Shown piece after piece: positions 56,394-64,000 of a stretch of DNA of 64,000 nt. The notes beneath the pieces were generated by a model that saw only the letters and a list, made by a program, of their open reading frames with translations, was not told the origin of the DNA and made no database searches. Position 1 is the stretch's first letter. The number at the start of each line of letters is the position of its first letter. A program made the translations under genes and the position numbers. Source of the DNA: Amycolatopsis sp. GM8 (GTDB lineage: Bacteria; Actinomycetota; Actinomycetes; Mycobacteriales; Pseudonocardiaceae); NCBI RefSeq assembly GCF_021653975.1, contig NZ_JAJKFK010000002.1, positions 806,001-870,000 on the forward strand. Reading direction: 5' to 3'.

Positions 56394-59153
56394 GTGCCGG
56401 ACGAACACGCCGATGGCCCCGGCTCTCGTGACAGTGGCGCACGCTCCCGTGCCCGCAGGCGCCGCTCGATCGACACCCATGGCGGGATCAGCGTTTCCGA
56501 CGTGCTGGCGCAGCACACCGGTATCCGGCCCAGCTTCGAGCCGACCGACGCGCCCAGCTCGCACGGCAGCGACCCGCATCCGTCGCTGCCGCCCGCCGGC
56601 CGCCCGGCCGCGCCGGAGCCGCCGGTCCAGCGCCGGCCGCAGACCCCGCCCCCGCCCCCGCCCCCGCCCTCGTCGCCGCCGCGCCGCCCGCCGCTGCGCC
56701 TGGTTCCCGACCCGCCCGAGTCACGGCATTCCGCGCCTGTGCCCGACCAGCCGGTGTCCCGTCATGCGGCGCCCGAACCGTCGGAGTCGCGCCGGCCGCC
56801 CGCGCCGAAACCCGCGGAGTCGCGCCGTCCCTCGCCACCGCAGGATTCGCGGTGGTCTGCACCTGAGCCGTCGGAATCGCGCCGCCCGGCGGCGCCGCCG
56901 GAGTCGCGTCGCCCAGTGGCACCGTCGGAGTCGCGGCGGTCCACACCTGAGCCATCGGAATCACGGCACTCGGCGCCACCGCAGGATTCGCGATGGTCCG
57001 CACCAGAGCCATCGGAATCGCGCCGCCCGGCGGCCCCGCCGTCGGAGTCGCGGCGGTCCGCACCAGAGCCGTCGGAGTCGCGTCGCCCGGCCCCGCCGCA
57101 GGATTCGCAGTGGTCCACACCGGAGCCGTCGCAATCGCGCCGCCCAACGCCAACGCCGGAGGCACGCCGTCCGGCGCCGCCTGCCGAGCCGCGTCGCCCG
57201 GCGCCGCCAGCCGAGTCGCGGTGGTCCGCACCGGAGCCGTCGGAGTCACGACGGCCGCCCGCGCCGCCCCGCCGTCCGGCACCGGCACCGCCGGCACCAC
57301 CGACACCGTCCGAGTCACGGCATGCGGCCCCCGTGCCGCCCGAACCGCGGTGGTCCGCGCCGGAGAATTCCGAGCGCCAGCCACCGCCGCAGCCGCCGGC
57401 CGCCCGTCGCGCGGTGACAGAGCCGCGCCGCCCCACCCCGCCCGAGCCGCCCGGCCAGCGCCGCGCCGCGCCGCCGGAGCCGCCGCCCGCCCCGCCCCGC
57501 CCCGCCCCGCCGGAGCCGCCCGCGGTCCGCCGCCTCGCCGGGGAACCGGACGGCCGCCAGTCCGCGCCTGACCTGCGGCCGCCCGCCGCCGAACCACCGG
57601 TCGCCCGGCGCCCTCCCCAAGGGGAGCCCCGCCGCCCGGAAGCGCGCGAGCCCGAAGCCCAGTGGCCGGAGGCGGCGGACGAGGAGCAGGCCGCCAGACC
57701 CAAGGGGCCGTCGCGTCCGCCGCGGGCGCCCCGGTCCCGCGCCGTGACGCCGGAAGACCGGCTGACGATGACCGACGAGATGGAGCCGATCGACGACAGC
57801 ACCAAGGTGCGTCGCAAGATCGACAACACCCTCGCGCGGTTCTCGGCAGCGCACGACGAACTCGCCGCCGAAGAGGCGAAACGCAAGCACCGCTTGGAAA
57901 AGCTGGCCGCCCGCCCGGCGCAGTTGCTGGAGCAGACCCGCACCCGGCTTCAGCGTGTCGTCGCGCCCGCGCGCACCGAGGCCGAGCCGACCAAGGTCGT
58001 CGCGTCACCGGAGGAGGAACCGGCACCGCAGACCCGGCTGCAGGAGAAGAAACAGCGGCACAACGAGCGGACTGTCCGAATAGGACGGATCTCGCTGGTG
58101 GTGCTCGCGGTGGTCGTCTTCCTCGGCACCGGTTCCGCGTGGGGCATGAAGACCTGGTTCAACAGCAAGTTCACCCAGATCTCCGCACTCGACGAGAGTT
58201 CGGCCGACATCGTCCCCGGCCAGACCGGCGACGAGAACTTCCTCATCGCCGGCTCGGACACCCGCGCCGGTGCGACCGCCGCGGAGAACGTGGGCAGCGC
58301 GGACGACATCGAGGGCGCGCGCTCGGACACCGTGATGCTCGCGCACATCCCGGCGGACCGGAAACGCGCCGTGGTCATCTCGTTCCCGCGTGACCTGGAG
58401 ATCTCCCGGCCGGCCTGCGAACGCTTCGACTCCGGCAAGAACGACTACTCCACCGACGTCGTGGCCGCCGCGACCAAGGTCAAGCTCAACACCGCCTACG
58501 CGATCGGCGGGCCGCGCTGCCTCACCAAATGGGTGCAGCAGCTGACCGGGATGCGGATCAACCACTTCGTCGGCATCGACTTCAGCGGGTTCAAGGACAT
58601 GGTCGACGCCGTGCAGGGCGTGACGGTGCACCTCGACAAGCCGATGAAGGACAGCGTGCTCGGCATGGTCATCTCGCAGACCGGCGACGTGACGATCTCC
58701 GGCGACCAGGCGCTCAGCTTCGTCCGCGCCCGGCACGTGATCGGCGACCCCACCTCCGACTACGGCCGGATCAAGCGCCAGCAGGAGTTCATCGGCGCGC
58801 TGATGACGAAGGTCCTGTCGCACGGCGTGCTCACCAACCCCGGGCAGCTGTCGGGTTTCGTGACCGCGTTCGCGAAGGCGACCTTCGGCGAGAACATCGG
58901 CGTCGACGAGATGCTCACGCTCGCCCAGTCGATGAAGGGCCTCGACGCGTCCAAGGTCAACTTCATGACCATCCCCACGACCGGTGAGGCCAACTCGCGC
59001 GGCAACGAGGTCCTGCTGGACAGCAAGGCCAAGGCGCTGTTCCAGGCCCTGATCGACAACACAGCGTTACCCGGTACTACCCCTGCGCCGACAGCTCCGG
59101 GCACCCAGGCCAGCGGCACTTCGTCGTCCGCGAAACCGCAGCCGGACCAGTAG
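56394..59153 (+). CDS. LytR-CpsA-Psr (LCP) family protein with long proline-rich cytoplasmic domain
   Basis: This 919-residue protein probably ligates glycopolymers such as arabinogalactan to peptidoglycan. Residues 1-110 are low-complexity and include a run of eight prolines. Residues 110-370 are repeats rich in SESRRP. Residues 460-530 are a charged helical segment (KVRRKIDNTLARFSAAHDEL). The single membrane span is near 562-585 (RISLVVLAVVVFLGTGSAW). The extracellular LCP domain follows (residues 610-870), with LIAGSDTRAGAT, VISFPRDLEISRP and QALSFVRARHVIGDP, carrying the conserved arginines and aspartates. GTG 56394 follows AAGGAG. It lies 77 bases before phoU, as with Rv0822c and phoY2 in M. 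tuberculosis. Confidence 0.88.
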   Translation: MPDEHADGPGSRDSGARSRARRRRSIDTHGGISVSDVLAQHTGIRPSFEPTDAPSSHGSDPHPSLPPAGRPAAPEPPVQRRPQTPPPPPPPPSSPPRRPPLRLVPDPPESRHSAPVPDQPVSRHAAPEPSESRRPPAPKPAESRRPSPPQDSRWSAPEPSESRRPAAPPESRRPVAPSESRRSTPEPSESRHSAPPQDSRWSAPEPSESRRPAAPPSESRRSAPEPSESRRPAPPQDSQWSTPEPSQSRRPTPTPEARRPAPPAEPRRPAPPAESRWSAPEPSESRRPPAPPRRPAPAPPAPPTPSESRHAAPVPPEPRWSAPENSERQPPPQPPAARRAVTEPRRPTPPEPPGQRRAAPPEPPPAPPRPAPPEPPAVRRLAGEPDGRQSAPDLRPPAAEPPVARRPPQGEPRRPEAREPEAQWPEAADEEQAARPKGPSRPPRAPRSRAVTPEDRLTMTDEMEPIDDSTKVRRKIDNTLARFSAAHDELAAEEAKRKHRLEKLAARPAQLLEQTRTRLQRVVAPARTEAEPTKVVASPEEEPAPQTRLQEKKQRHNERTVRIGRISLVVLAVVVFLGTGSAWGMKTWFNSKFTQISALDESSADIVPGQTGDENFLIAGSDTRAGATAAENVGSADDIEGARSDTVMLAHIPADRKRAVVISFPRDLEISRPACERFDSGKNDYSTDVVAAATKVKLNTAYAIGGPRCLTKWVQQLTGMRINHFVGIDFSGFKDMVDAVQGVTVHLDKPMKDSVLGMVISQTGDVTISGDQALSFVRARHVIGDPTSDYGRIKRQQEFIGALMTKVLSHGVLTNPGQLSGFVTAFAKATFGENIGVDEMLTLAQSMKGLDASKVNFMTIPTTGEANSRGNEVLLDSKAKALFQALIDNTALPGTTPAPTAPGTQASGTSSSAKPQPDQ
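56720..57500 (+). repeat. Repetitive proline/serine/arginine coding tract
   Basis: Within the LCP gene, units such as PEPSESRRPA, PPQDSRWSAPEPSESRR and PPAESRWSAPEPSESRR recur. A higher-order unit of about 40-50 residues beginning PPQDSRW or PPQDSQW appears three times. The DNA shows the corresponding near-direct repeats of about 120-150 bases. Copies differ at many wobble positions, so the array is old but could still vary in length between strains. Confidence 0.75.
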
Positions 59154-59168
59154 CATTCGTTAGGCGGG

Positions 59169-59190
59169 GTTCACCGCCGGTTCATGAGGC
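59169..59190 (+). promoter_or_regulatory. PHO box upstream of phoU
   Basis: GTTCACC-GCCG (59169-59179) followed by GTTCATG-AGGC (59180-59190) gives two direct 11-base units of the actinobacterial PhoP-binding motif (GTTCACC-type). The site lies 41-62 bases before the phoU ATG. Phosphate-dependent control of phoU is therefore expected. Confidence 0.65.
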
Positions 59191-59230
59191 TGATGCGGCG
59201 TTCGCCCTGCTCAGGCCGTAAAGTGTGGCC

Positions 59231-59896
59231 ATGCGCGAGGCTTACCACGTCGAACTCGAACAGCTGGCCGACAACCTGGCAGAGATGTCCGTGCAGGTCG
59301 CGACCGCCATGGAGCGGGCGACCAAGGCACTGCTTGACGCCGATCTGGCTCTTGCCGAGCAGGTGATCAGTGGCGACGCCAAGATCGACGACAAGCGGGC
59401 CGAGTGCGAGGAGCAGGCCTACGCCCTGCTGGCTCTGCAGGCCCCGGTCGCGACCGACCTCCGGACGGTGCTCGCGGTCATCCACGCGGCGGAGAGCCTG
59501 GAGCGGATGGGCGACCTGGCCCTGCACGTGGCCAAGGCGGCCCGCCGCCGGCACCCCGAGCCGGCCCTGCCCGAGCCGGTCCGGCCGTACTTCGCCGAGA
59601 TGGGCGAGGCGGTCGTGAAGCTGGCGCTGCGCGCCGAAGAGGTCATCAAGTCCAAGGACGTCGACGCCGCTCGCGCGATCGAGGCCGACGACGACGCGGT
59701 CGACGAGATCCACCGCCACCTGTTCAGCGTGATCATGGCGAAGGACTGGGAGTTCGGCGTGACCGCCGCGGTCGACGTCACCCTGCTCGGCCGCTTCTAC
59801 GAGCGCTACGCCGACCACGCGGTGTCGGTCGCCAAGCGGATGGTCTTCGTCACGACCGGCAAGATGCCCGGTTACGGCGCCGACGAGGACATCTGA
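59231..59896 (+). CDS. phoU: Phosphate signalling regulator PhoU
   Basis: This 221-residue cytoplasmic protein modulates phosphate uptake and PhoR/PhoP signalling through the Pst transporter. Two three-helix PhoU domains are seen. Residues 1-110 hold AMERATKALLDADLALAEQV and the motif ESLERMGDLALHVAK; residues 115-215 hold EVIKSKDVDAARAIEADDDAVDE in part and GRFYERYADHAVSVAKR. The conserved E/DxxxD-type metal motifs are in LERMGD and YERYAD. ATG 59231 begins MREAYHVELEQL, the family's usual start; a GTG at 59225 is possible. A PHO box lies just upstream. The pst genes are on the other strand 1.9 kb away. Confidence 0.95.
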   Translation: MREAYHVELEQLADNLAEMSVQVATAMERATKALLDADLALAEQVISGDAKIDDKRAECEEQAYALLALQAPVATDLRTVLAVIHAAESLERMGDLALHVAKAARRRHPEPALPEPVRPYFAEMGEAVVKLALRAEEVIKSKDVDAARAIEADDDAVDEIHRHLFSVIMAKDWEFGVTAAVDVTLLGRFYERYADHAVSVAKRMVFVTTGKMPGYGADEDI

Positions 59897-59905
59897 GGCC
59901 GAGCC

Positions 59906-60097
59906 GTGGAACCGCAGTCGTACACGACGTACCTGCCGCCGTGGCCTGCCGACGGAAAGCGGCCGAAGACCAGGCTCGGCCTGATCGCGGCCGTGGTGGT
60001 CGGGGCCCTGGCGGTGGTCGGCGGAGTGGTCACGGTGGTTTCGCTGACCAGCGGTGACCACGCGTCCAGCAGCGCTGCGCCGAGCCGGACCGTCTGA
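59906..60097 (+). CDS. Small membrane protein downstream of phoU
   Basis: A 63-residue protein with one membrane span, LIAAVVVGALAVVGGVVTVV, preceded by a proline- and lysine-rich cytoplasmic start (SYTTYLPPWPADGKRPKTR) and followed by a serine-rich tail. GTG 59906 lies 9 bases after the phoU stop, so the two are probably co-transcribed. No family is recognised. Coding is supported by the span and codon bias. Confidence 0.62.
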   Translation: MEPQSYTTYLPPWPADGKRPKTRLGLIAAVVVGALAVVGGVVTVVSLTSGDHASSSAAPSRTV

Positions 60098-60104
60098 GCC
60101 GGCG

Positions 60105-60740
60105 CTAGGGCTGGATTCGCTGGTGCAGCGCGGTCATCCGGCCGTCCAGATCCGCGGCGGTGGCCGCGGCTGCGCGTAGTTCGGCGGCGAAGTCCTCCGG
60201 GGCTTCGCCGGCGTACTTGTAGAACAGCTTGTGCTCCACGGCGGCCCAGAAGTCCATCGCGATGGTCCGCATCTGGATCTCGACCTTGACCTTCTCCACC
60301 CGGTCGGACAGGAACACCGGGATCCGCGCGATCAGGTGCAGGCTGCGGTAGCCATTGGGTTTCGGCGTGGCGATGTAGTCCTTCGTGCGGACGATCTCCA
60401 CGTCGTCCTGCTGCCCGAGCATGCGCGCGACCATGTACACGTCCGGCACGAACGGGCACACCACACGGATCCCGGCGACGTCCTCGATGTGCTCGCGGAT
60501 CGCGTCGATGCTCGGCTCCAGCCCCTTGCGCCGCAGCTTGTCCAGGATCGCCCGCGGCTGCTTGAGCCGGCTGGTGAGGTGTTCGATCGGGTCGTGCTGG
60601 TGCGCGAAGTCGAACTCCTCGGACAGGATCCGCAGCTTCGTCATGAGCTCGTCGACGCCGAACTTGTAGACCATCAGCTCGCCGCGTAGTTCGCGCAGCA
60701 GAGCGGGCGACGGCTGGCCGATATCGTCGAGGACGGTCAC
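60105..60740 (-). CDS. Small alarmone synthetase (RelA/SpoT synthetase domain)
   Basis: This 211-residue protein contains only the (p)ppGpp synthetase domain: YKFGVDELMTKLRILSEEF, LKQPRAILDKLRRKGLEPS, DVAGIRVVCPFVPDVYMVA, and the substrate motif NGYRSLHLIARIPVF, followed by VEIQMRTIAMDFWAAVEHKL. It lacks the HD hydrolase, TGS and ACT domains of full RelA/SpoT, so it makes ppGpp or pppGpp without breaking it down. GTG 60740 is the start. The gene follows the EamA gene by 9 bases and may be co-transcribed with it. Confidence 0.93.
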   Translation of the reverse strand: MTVLDDIGQPSPALLRELRGELMVYKFGVDELMTKLRILSEEFDFAHQHDPIEHLTSRLKQPRAILDKLRRKGLEPSIDAIREHIEDVAGIRVVCPFVPDVYMVARMLGQQDDVEIVRTKDYIATPKPNGYRSLHLIARIPVFLSDRVEKVKVEIQMRTIAMDFWAAVEHKLFYKYAGEAPEDFAAELRAAAATAADLDGRMTALHQRIQP

Positions 60741-60749
60741 GCCGCCAGC

Positions 60750-61649
60750 CTACTTGGCCGTGCGCGTCGCCCCGATCGATGCCGCCACGACGCAGCACAA
60801 CGCGACCCATTGCAGCGGATGCAACGACTCGTGCAGCAGCACCAGCCCGGCGAGCGCGGCCACCGCCGGCTCGAGGCTCATCAGCACGCCGAACACGTGC
60901 GGCGGGATCTTGCGCAGCGCTTCGAGTTCCAGCGAGTACGGGATCACCGACGACAGCAGCGCCACCGCGAGCCCGACGAGCAGCAGCCACGGCGAGAGCA
61001 GGGCCGTCCCGGTCTCGACGATGCCGACGGGCATCGCGGCGATGGCCGCGGCCCCCATCGCGAGCGCGAGCCCGTTGCCCTCCGAGGTGCGGTTACCCAG
61101 CGCCGCGCTCAGCAGGATGTACCCGCCCCAGCAGACCGCGGCGCCGAGGGCGAACAGCAGCCCCACGGTCGAAATATCACCGCGGTTCTCGGCCAGCAGC
61201 ACGACGCCGCCGGCGGCGAGCAGCGCCCACACCGCGTCCACCAGCTTGCGAGAGCCGGCGAGCGCGACGGTCAGCGGGCCGAGGAACTCGATGGTCACCA
61301 CGATGCCCTGCGGAACCCGGGCCAGCGCCTGGTAAAAGGCCAGGTTCATCAACGCCAGTACGACGCCGTACGCGAGCACGACCGGCCAGGCCCGCCGCCC
61401 GAGGCGCAGCGCCGGGCGCCAGACCAGCAGCAGCACCACCGCGGCGAAGAACAACCGCAGCGCGACCGTGCCCGCCGCGCCCGCCGTCGCGAACAGCTGC
61501 TTGGCCAGGGAAGCACCCACCTGCACGCTGAGGATCCCGAACAGGATCTGCAGTGGCGGCGGGACCGCGCCCAGCGCCCGCCCGGCCAGAGCGAGTGGCC
61601 GCGAGCGCGGCAGGCGACCCCCCAGCTCGTCCACGTGAACCGAAACCAC
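60750..61649 (-). CDS. EamA family transporter (DMT superfamily)
   Basis: This 299-residue protein has ten predicted spans in two EamA repeats. Examples are LFGILSVQVGASLAKQLFAT, GTVALRLFFAAVVLLLVWRP and VLAYGVVLALMNLAFYQALA in the first half. The second-half repeat ends LQWVALCCVVAASIGATR. The RVPQGIVVTIEFLGPLTVAL segment matches the RhtA-like branch that exports amino acids such as threonine or homoserine. GTG 61649 is chosen. It precedes the alarmone synthetase gene, which lies 9 bases downstream. Confidence 0.87.
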   Translation of the reverse strand: MVSVHVDELGGRLPRSRPLALAGRALGAVPPPLQILFGILSVQVGASLAKQLFATAGAAGTVALRLFFAAVVLLLVWRPALRLGRRAWPVVLAYGVVLALMNLAFYQALARVPQGIVVTIEFLGPLTVALAGSRKLVDAVWALLAAGGVVLLAENRGDISTVGLLFALGAAVCWGGYILLSAALGNRTSEGNGLALAMGAAAIAAMPVGIVETGTALLSPWLLLVGLAVALLSSVIPYSLELEALRKIPPHVFGVLMSLEPAVAALAGLVLLHESLHPLQWVALCCVVAASIGATRTAK

Positions 61650-61710
61650 GTCTAGACCGTAGCTGGGGGGTCCGACAGTTTTCGACCGGATTTCGCCGGT
61701 GTGACGGGGA

Positions 61711-61759
61711 TCCCGGAAAAGACAAACGGCCCTGGCTCCCGCGACGGGAACCAGGGCCG
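61711..61759 (-). terminator. Terminator after the pst operon
   Basis: On the minus strand a stem formed by 61745-61759 and 61727-61741 (15 pairs with one mismatch, loop of 3) is followed by TTTGTCTTTT (61726-61717). It lies 15 bases after the pstB stop codon, as expected for the end of a pstSCAB operon. Confidence 0.8.
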
Positions 61760-61774
61760 GAACGTCTCGGACGA

Positions 61775-62551
61775 TCAGCCGAAGCGGCCCGAGATGTAGT
61801 CCTCGGTCGCCTTCTCGTTCGGGTTGGAGAAGATCTTCTCCGTGTCGTTGAGCTCGACCAGCCGGCCCGGCTGGCCGACCCCGGCCAGGTTGAAGAACGC
61901 CGTCTGGTCCGACACCCGCGCGGCCTGCTGCATGTTGTGGGTGACGATGACGATCGTGTAGTCCTTCTTCAGCTCACCGATCAGGTCCTCGATCGCGAGC
62001 GTCGAGATCGGGTCCAGGGCCGAGCACGGCTCGTCCATCAGCAGCACGTCCGGCCGCACCGCGATCGCCCGCGCGATGCACAACCGCTGCTGCTGCCCAC
62101 CGGAGAGGCCACCGCCCGGCTTGTTCAGCCGGTCCTTGACCTCGTTCCACAGGTTCGCACCGCGCAGCGCCCGCTCGGCGATCTCGTCGAGCGACCGCTT
62201 GCCGCCCCCACCGGCCAGCTTCAGCCCGGCGACCACGTTGTCCCGGATGGACATCGTCGGGAACGGGTTCGGCCGCTGGAACACCATGCCGATCGTGCGG
62301 CGGACCTGCACCGGGTCCACATTGGACGCATAGATGTTCTCGCCGTCGAGCAGTACCTCGCCGTCCACGCGGGCGCCGGGGATGACCTCGTGCATCCGGT
62401 TGAGGGTGCGCAGCACGGTCGATTTCCCGCAGCCCGACGGACCGATGAACGCGGTGACGTTCCGCGGCGGAACCGCGAGCGTCACACTGTCCACGGCGTG
62501 GAACTTGCCGTAGTAGATGTCCAGATCCTTGACGTCGATTCGCTTAGCCAT
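61775..62551 (-). CDS. pstB: Phosphate ABC transporter ATP-binding protein PstB
   Basis: This 258-residue ATPase powers high-affinity phosphate import through PstC and PstA. Walker A is [12 protein letters not shown] (near residue 37), the signature is [15 protein letters not shown] (near 150), and Walker B is [13 protein letters not shown]. The family-specific block is [17 protein letters not shown] and the H-loop is [13 protein letters not shown]. It also takes part in phosphate sensing with PhoU. It lies 11 bases after pstA and ends the operon; a good terminator follows. Confidence 0.97.
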   Translation of the reverse strand: MAKRIDVKDLDIYYGKFHAVDSVTLAVPPRNVTAFIGPSGCGKSTVLRTLNRMHEVIPGARVDGEVLLDGENIYASNVDPVQVRRTIGMVFQRPNPFPTMSIRDNVVAGLKLAGGGGKRSLDEIAERALRGANLWNEVKDRLNKPGGGLSGGQQQRLCIARAIAVRPDVLLMDEPCSALDPISTLAIEDLIGELKKDYTIVIVTHNMQQAARVSDQTAFFNLAGVGQPGRLVELNDTEKIFSNPNEKATEDYISGRFG

Positions 62552-62562
62552 AGCGGATCAGC

Positions 62563-63489
62563 TCACTTCTTCTTCGGTGCGACCATGCGGGAGACCCCCG
62601 TCGCGATGAGGTTGATCAGGGCGATGATGATGACCAGCGTCAGCGCCGCACCCCAGATGCGATCGAACCCGACCGTACCGGGGTCCATCGTGTTGGTCGC
62701 GCGTTCGTTGTTCATCAGCAACGGCAGCGCGGCCTGCTCGTGGTTGAACAGGTTCCAGTTGACGTAGGCGGAGTAGCCGACGAGCACCAGCAGCGGTGCG
62801 GTCTCGCCCATGACCCGTGCCAGCGCCATCATGATGCCGGTGATGATGCCGGACAGCGCTGTCGGCAGCACGACCTTGGTGATCGTCTTCCACTTCGGCA
62901 CGCCCAGCGCGTACGAAGCCTCGCGCAGGTCGTCCGGCACGATCCGGAGCATCTCCTCCGCGGACCGCACGACCACCGGGATCATCAGCAGCACCAGGGC
63001 CAGCGACACGGCGAAGCCGCTACGGGGCAGGCCGAACGTGGTGATCCACAGCGCGTAGATGAACAGCGCGGCGACGATGGACGGCACCCCGGAGAGGATG
63101 TCGACCATGAACGTGGTGACCTTCGAGAACCCGCCGCCGCGGCCGTACTCGACGAGGTAGATCGCGACCATCAGGCCCAGCGGGACGGAGATGATCGCGC
63201 ACACCAGACCCTGTTCGAGGGTACCGATGATCGCGTGCAGCACACCGCCGCCGACCTCGTCGGACAGCACCGAGCCGAAGTCCTGCGTCCACCAGTTGCT
63301 GTACGGGATGACCTTGATGCCGTTGACGATCACCGTGTAGAGCACCCATACCAGCGGCACCACGGCGAGCAGGAACGACAGCCACACCAGCACCGTCGCG
63401 GTGCCGTTCTTGACCTTCCGGCCGACGCTGACCTGCTGGAACGCCGGCGAGAGGGCCGGCTGCTCGGTGTCTGAGAGCGTACTGGTCAT
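62563..63489 (-). CDS. pstA: Phosphate ABC transporter permease PstA
   Basis: This 308-residue permease has six spans and an N-terminal cytoplasmic extension of about 35 residues. The first span is near residues 38-60 (TVLVWLSFLLAVVPLVWVLY). The binding-protein-dependent transport motif lies in EASYALGVPKWKTITKVVLP (near residue 195), the EAA loop that contacts PstB. A final span, GAALTLVIIIALINLIATGV, precedes a basic tail. ATG 63489 follows the pstC stop by one base (TGAGATG). Confidence 0.95.
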   Translation of the reverse strand: MTSTLSDTEQPALSPAFQQVSVGRKVKNGTATVLVWLSFLLAVVPLVWVLYTVIVNGIKVIPYSNWWTQDFGSVLSDEVGGGVLHAIIGTLEQGLVCAIISVPLGLMVAIYLVEYGRGGGFSKVTTFMVDILSGVPSIVAALFIYALWITTFGLPRSGFAVSLALVLLMIPVVVRSAEEMLRIVPDDLREASYALGVPKWKTITKVVLPTALSGIITGIMMALARVMGETAPLLVLVGYSAYVNWNLFNHEQAALPLLMNNERATNTMDPGTVGFDRIWGAALTLVIIIALINLIATGVSRMVAPKKK

Positions 63490-63490
63490 C

Positions 63491-64000
63491 TCAGGCGCCC
63501 TTCTTGTCACCGATGATGGACCGCGCGGCGAAGTTCACCGCGAAGGTCAGCACGAACAGCACCAGGCCGGACGCGATGTAGGCACCGGCCGAGGTGGGGT
63601 TGTTGAACTCGCTGTAGTTCGCGGCGATCTTCGAGGCGAACGTCGCGCCGCCGTCGAAGAGGCTGTAGTCGAAGTTCTTGCCACGCGGGATGAACAGGAT
63701 GATCGCCAGCGCGATGGTCTCGCCGAGCGCGCGCCCCAGGCCCAGCATGGAAGCACCGATGTAACCCGCCTTGCCGAAGGGCAGCACCGTCGTGCGGATG
63801 ACCTCCCAGCGGGTGGCGCCCAGCGCGAGCGCCCCCTCGACCTGCGGGGTGGGGGTCCGCTCGAACACCTCGCGGGAGAGCGAGGTGATGATCGGGAACA
63901 GCATCACCGCGAGCACCACGCCTGCGGTGAAGATCGTGCCCGAGAAGTTCGGGTACACGTTGCCGTTGGCGAAGATCGGGATGAAACCCAGATTGCGGTT
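63491..64000 (-). CDS. pstC: Phosphate ABC transporter permease PstC, C-terminal part
   Basis: The last 169 residues of the permease are in the window; the gene continues past the right edge. The visible part holds at least four spans, including [20 protein letters not shown] and [20 protein letters not shown]. The EAA loop lies in [20 protein letters not shown], and a final span precedes the ending SIIGDKKGA. It forms the translocation channel with PstA. Operon order is pstC-pstA-pstB; pstS is expected upstream, outside the window. Confidence 0.95.
   Translation of the reverse strand, partial: NRNLGFIPIFANGNVYPNFSGTIFTAGVVLAVMLFPIITSLSREVFERTPTPQVEGALALGATRWEVIRTTVLPFGKAGYIGASMLGLGRALGETIALAIILFIPRGKNFDYSLFDGGATFASKIAANYSEFNNPTSAGAYIASGLVLFVLTFAVNFAARSIIGDKKGA

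Noticed and set aside
56488-58026. Long open frames antisense to the LCP gene (about 390-510 codons).
   Set aside because: They mirror the repetitive SESRR tract; composition is Gly/Arg-rich without domains, and the plus strand has the ribosome binding site, membrane span and LCP domain.
1-64000. tRNA genes, rRNA, CRISPR arrays, insertion sequences or prophage.
   Set aside because: No cloverleaf with a GTTCRA loop in context, no regularly spaced repeats, and no transposase, integrase or phage structural genes were seen on reading both strands.

Overview
The window is about 70% GC and codes densely on both strands, with many GTG starts and ATGA/GTGA junctions between consecutive genes. Gene content is that of an actinomycete. 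It has actinobacterial inositol-phosphate synthase, GTP-dependent PEP carboxykinase, NarL-type two-component pairs, an LCP protein beside phoU, and a fadA2/fabG4/htdX-like cluster with a FadE5-like dehydrogenase. Protein similarity as I remember it points to Pseudonocardiaceae, probably Amycolatopsis or a close relative; this is recognition, not a search. Several blocks resemble Mycobacterium tuberculosis neighbourhoods: DUF5318-padR-ino1, trmB, pckA, Rv0238-Rv0244, and phoT/phoY2/Rv0822c. The window therefore looks like ordinary chromosome rather than a mobile island. I saw no tRNA, rRNA, CRISPR array, prophage or insertion sequence.

Layout. 1-6.2 kb: end of a DUF5318 gene, PadR regulator, ino1, TetR regulator, HAD hydrolase, MarR regulator and a Tat-exported PhoX-type phosphatase. 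6.2-13.6 kb: SDR, amidohydrolase, and a two-component system divergent from a MacB/BceAB-type ABC exporter. 13.6-20.6 kb: trmB, an ABC-2 exporter pair, an SDR, a RelE/Phd toxin-antitoxin pair and a second NarL-type two-component system. 20.7-25.3 kb: a translationally coupled operon of two dynamin-like GTPases flanking a GrpE-like protein, followed by an acidic calcium-binding-repeat protein. 25.3-31.9 kb: pckG with a structured leader, an XRE regulator, a secreted peptidase-like hydrolase, a DUF3311/symporter pair and a decayed AhpD-like gene. 32-35 kb: MarR-GNAT fusion, a small basic protein and an orphan AAA ATPase in a palindrome-rich, AT-richer patch. 35-39.7 kb: thiolase, fabG-like and MaoC genes with their TetR regulator, then an SCP2-like protein. 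39.7-47.9 kb: FxsA, an NHL-thioredoxin protein, a TetR-controlled membrane protein, a GroES-like protein, a VanW protein, and ArsR/SRPBCC. 47.9-56.2 kb: FadE5-like dehydrogenase, an atypical LuxR regulator, mug, methyltransferase, VanZ, 5'-nucleotidase, MmcQ-like protein and diguanylate cyclase. 56.4-64 kb: LCP protein, phoU behind a PHO box, a small alarmone synthetase, an EamA exporter and the pst operon.

How the genes work together. Phosphate is a recurrent theme: PhoX, 5'-nucleotidase, phoU and pstBAC. So are fatty-acid turnover (thiolase, FabG4-like, HtdX-like, FadE5-like, SCP2) and the cell envelope (LCP, VanW, VanZ, ABC exporters, dynamins). Three similar palindromes (pattern YTACYNNNNRGTAR) lie before the thiolase/fabG pair and before the FadE5-like gene, suggesting one TetR regulon. 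The points most worth a second look are the dynamin-GrpE-dynamin operon, that shared operator, the pckG leader with alternative pairings around its ribosome binding site, and a promoter-hairpin-T-tract unit upstream of the first TetR gene.
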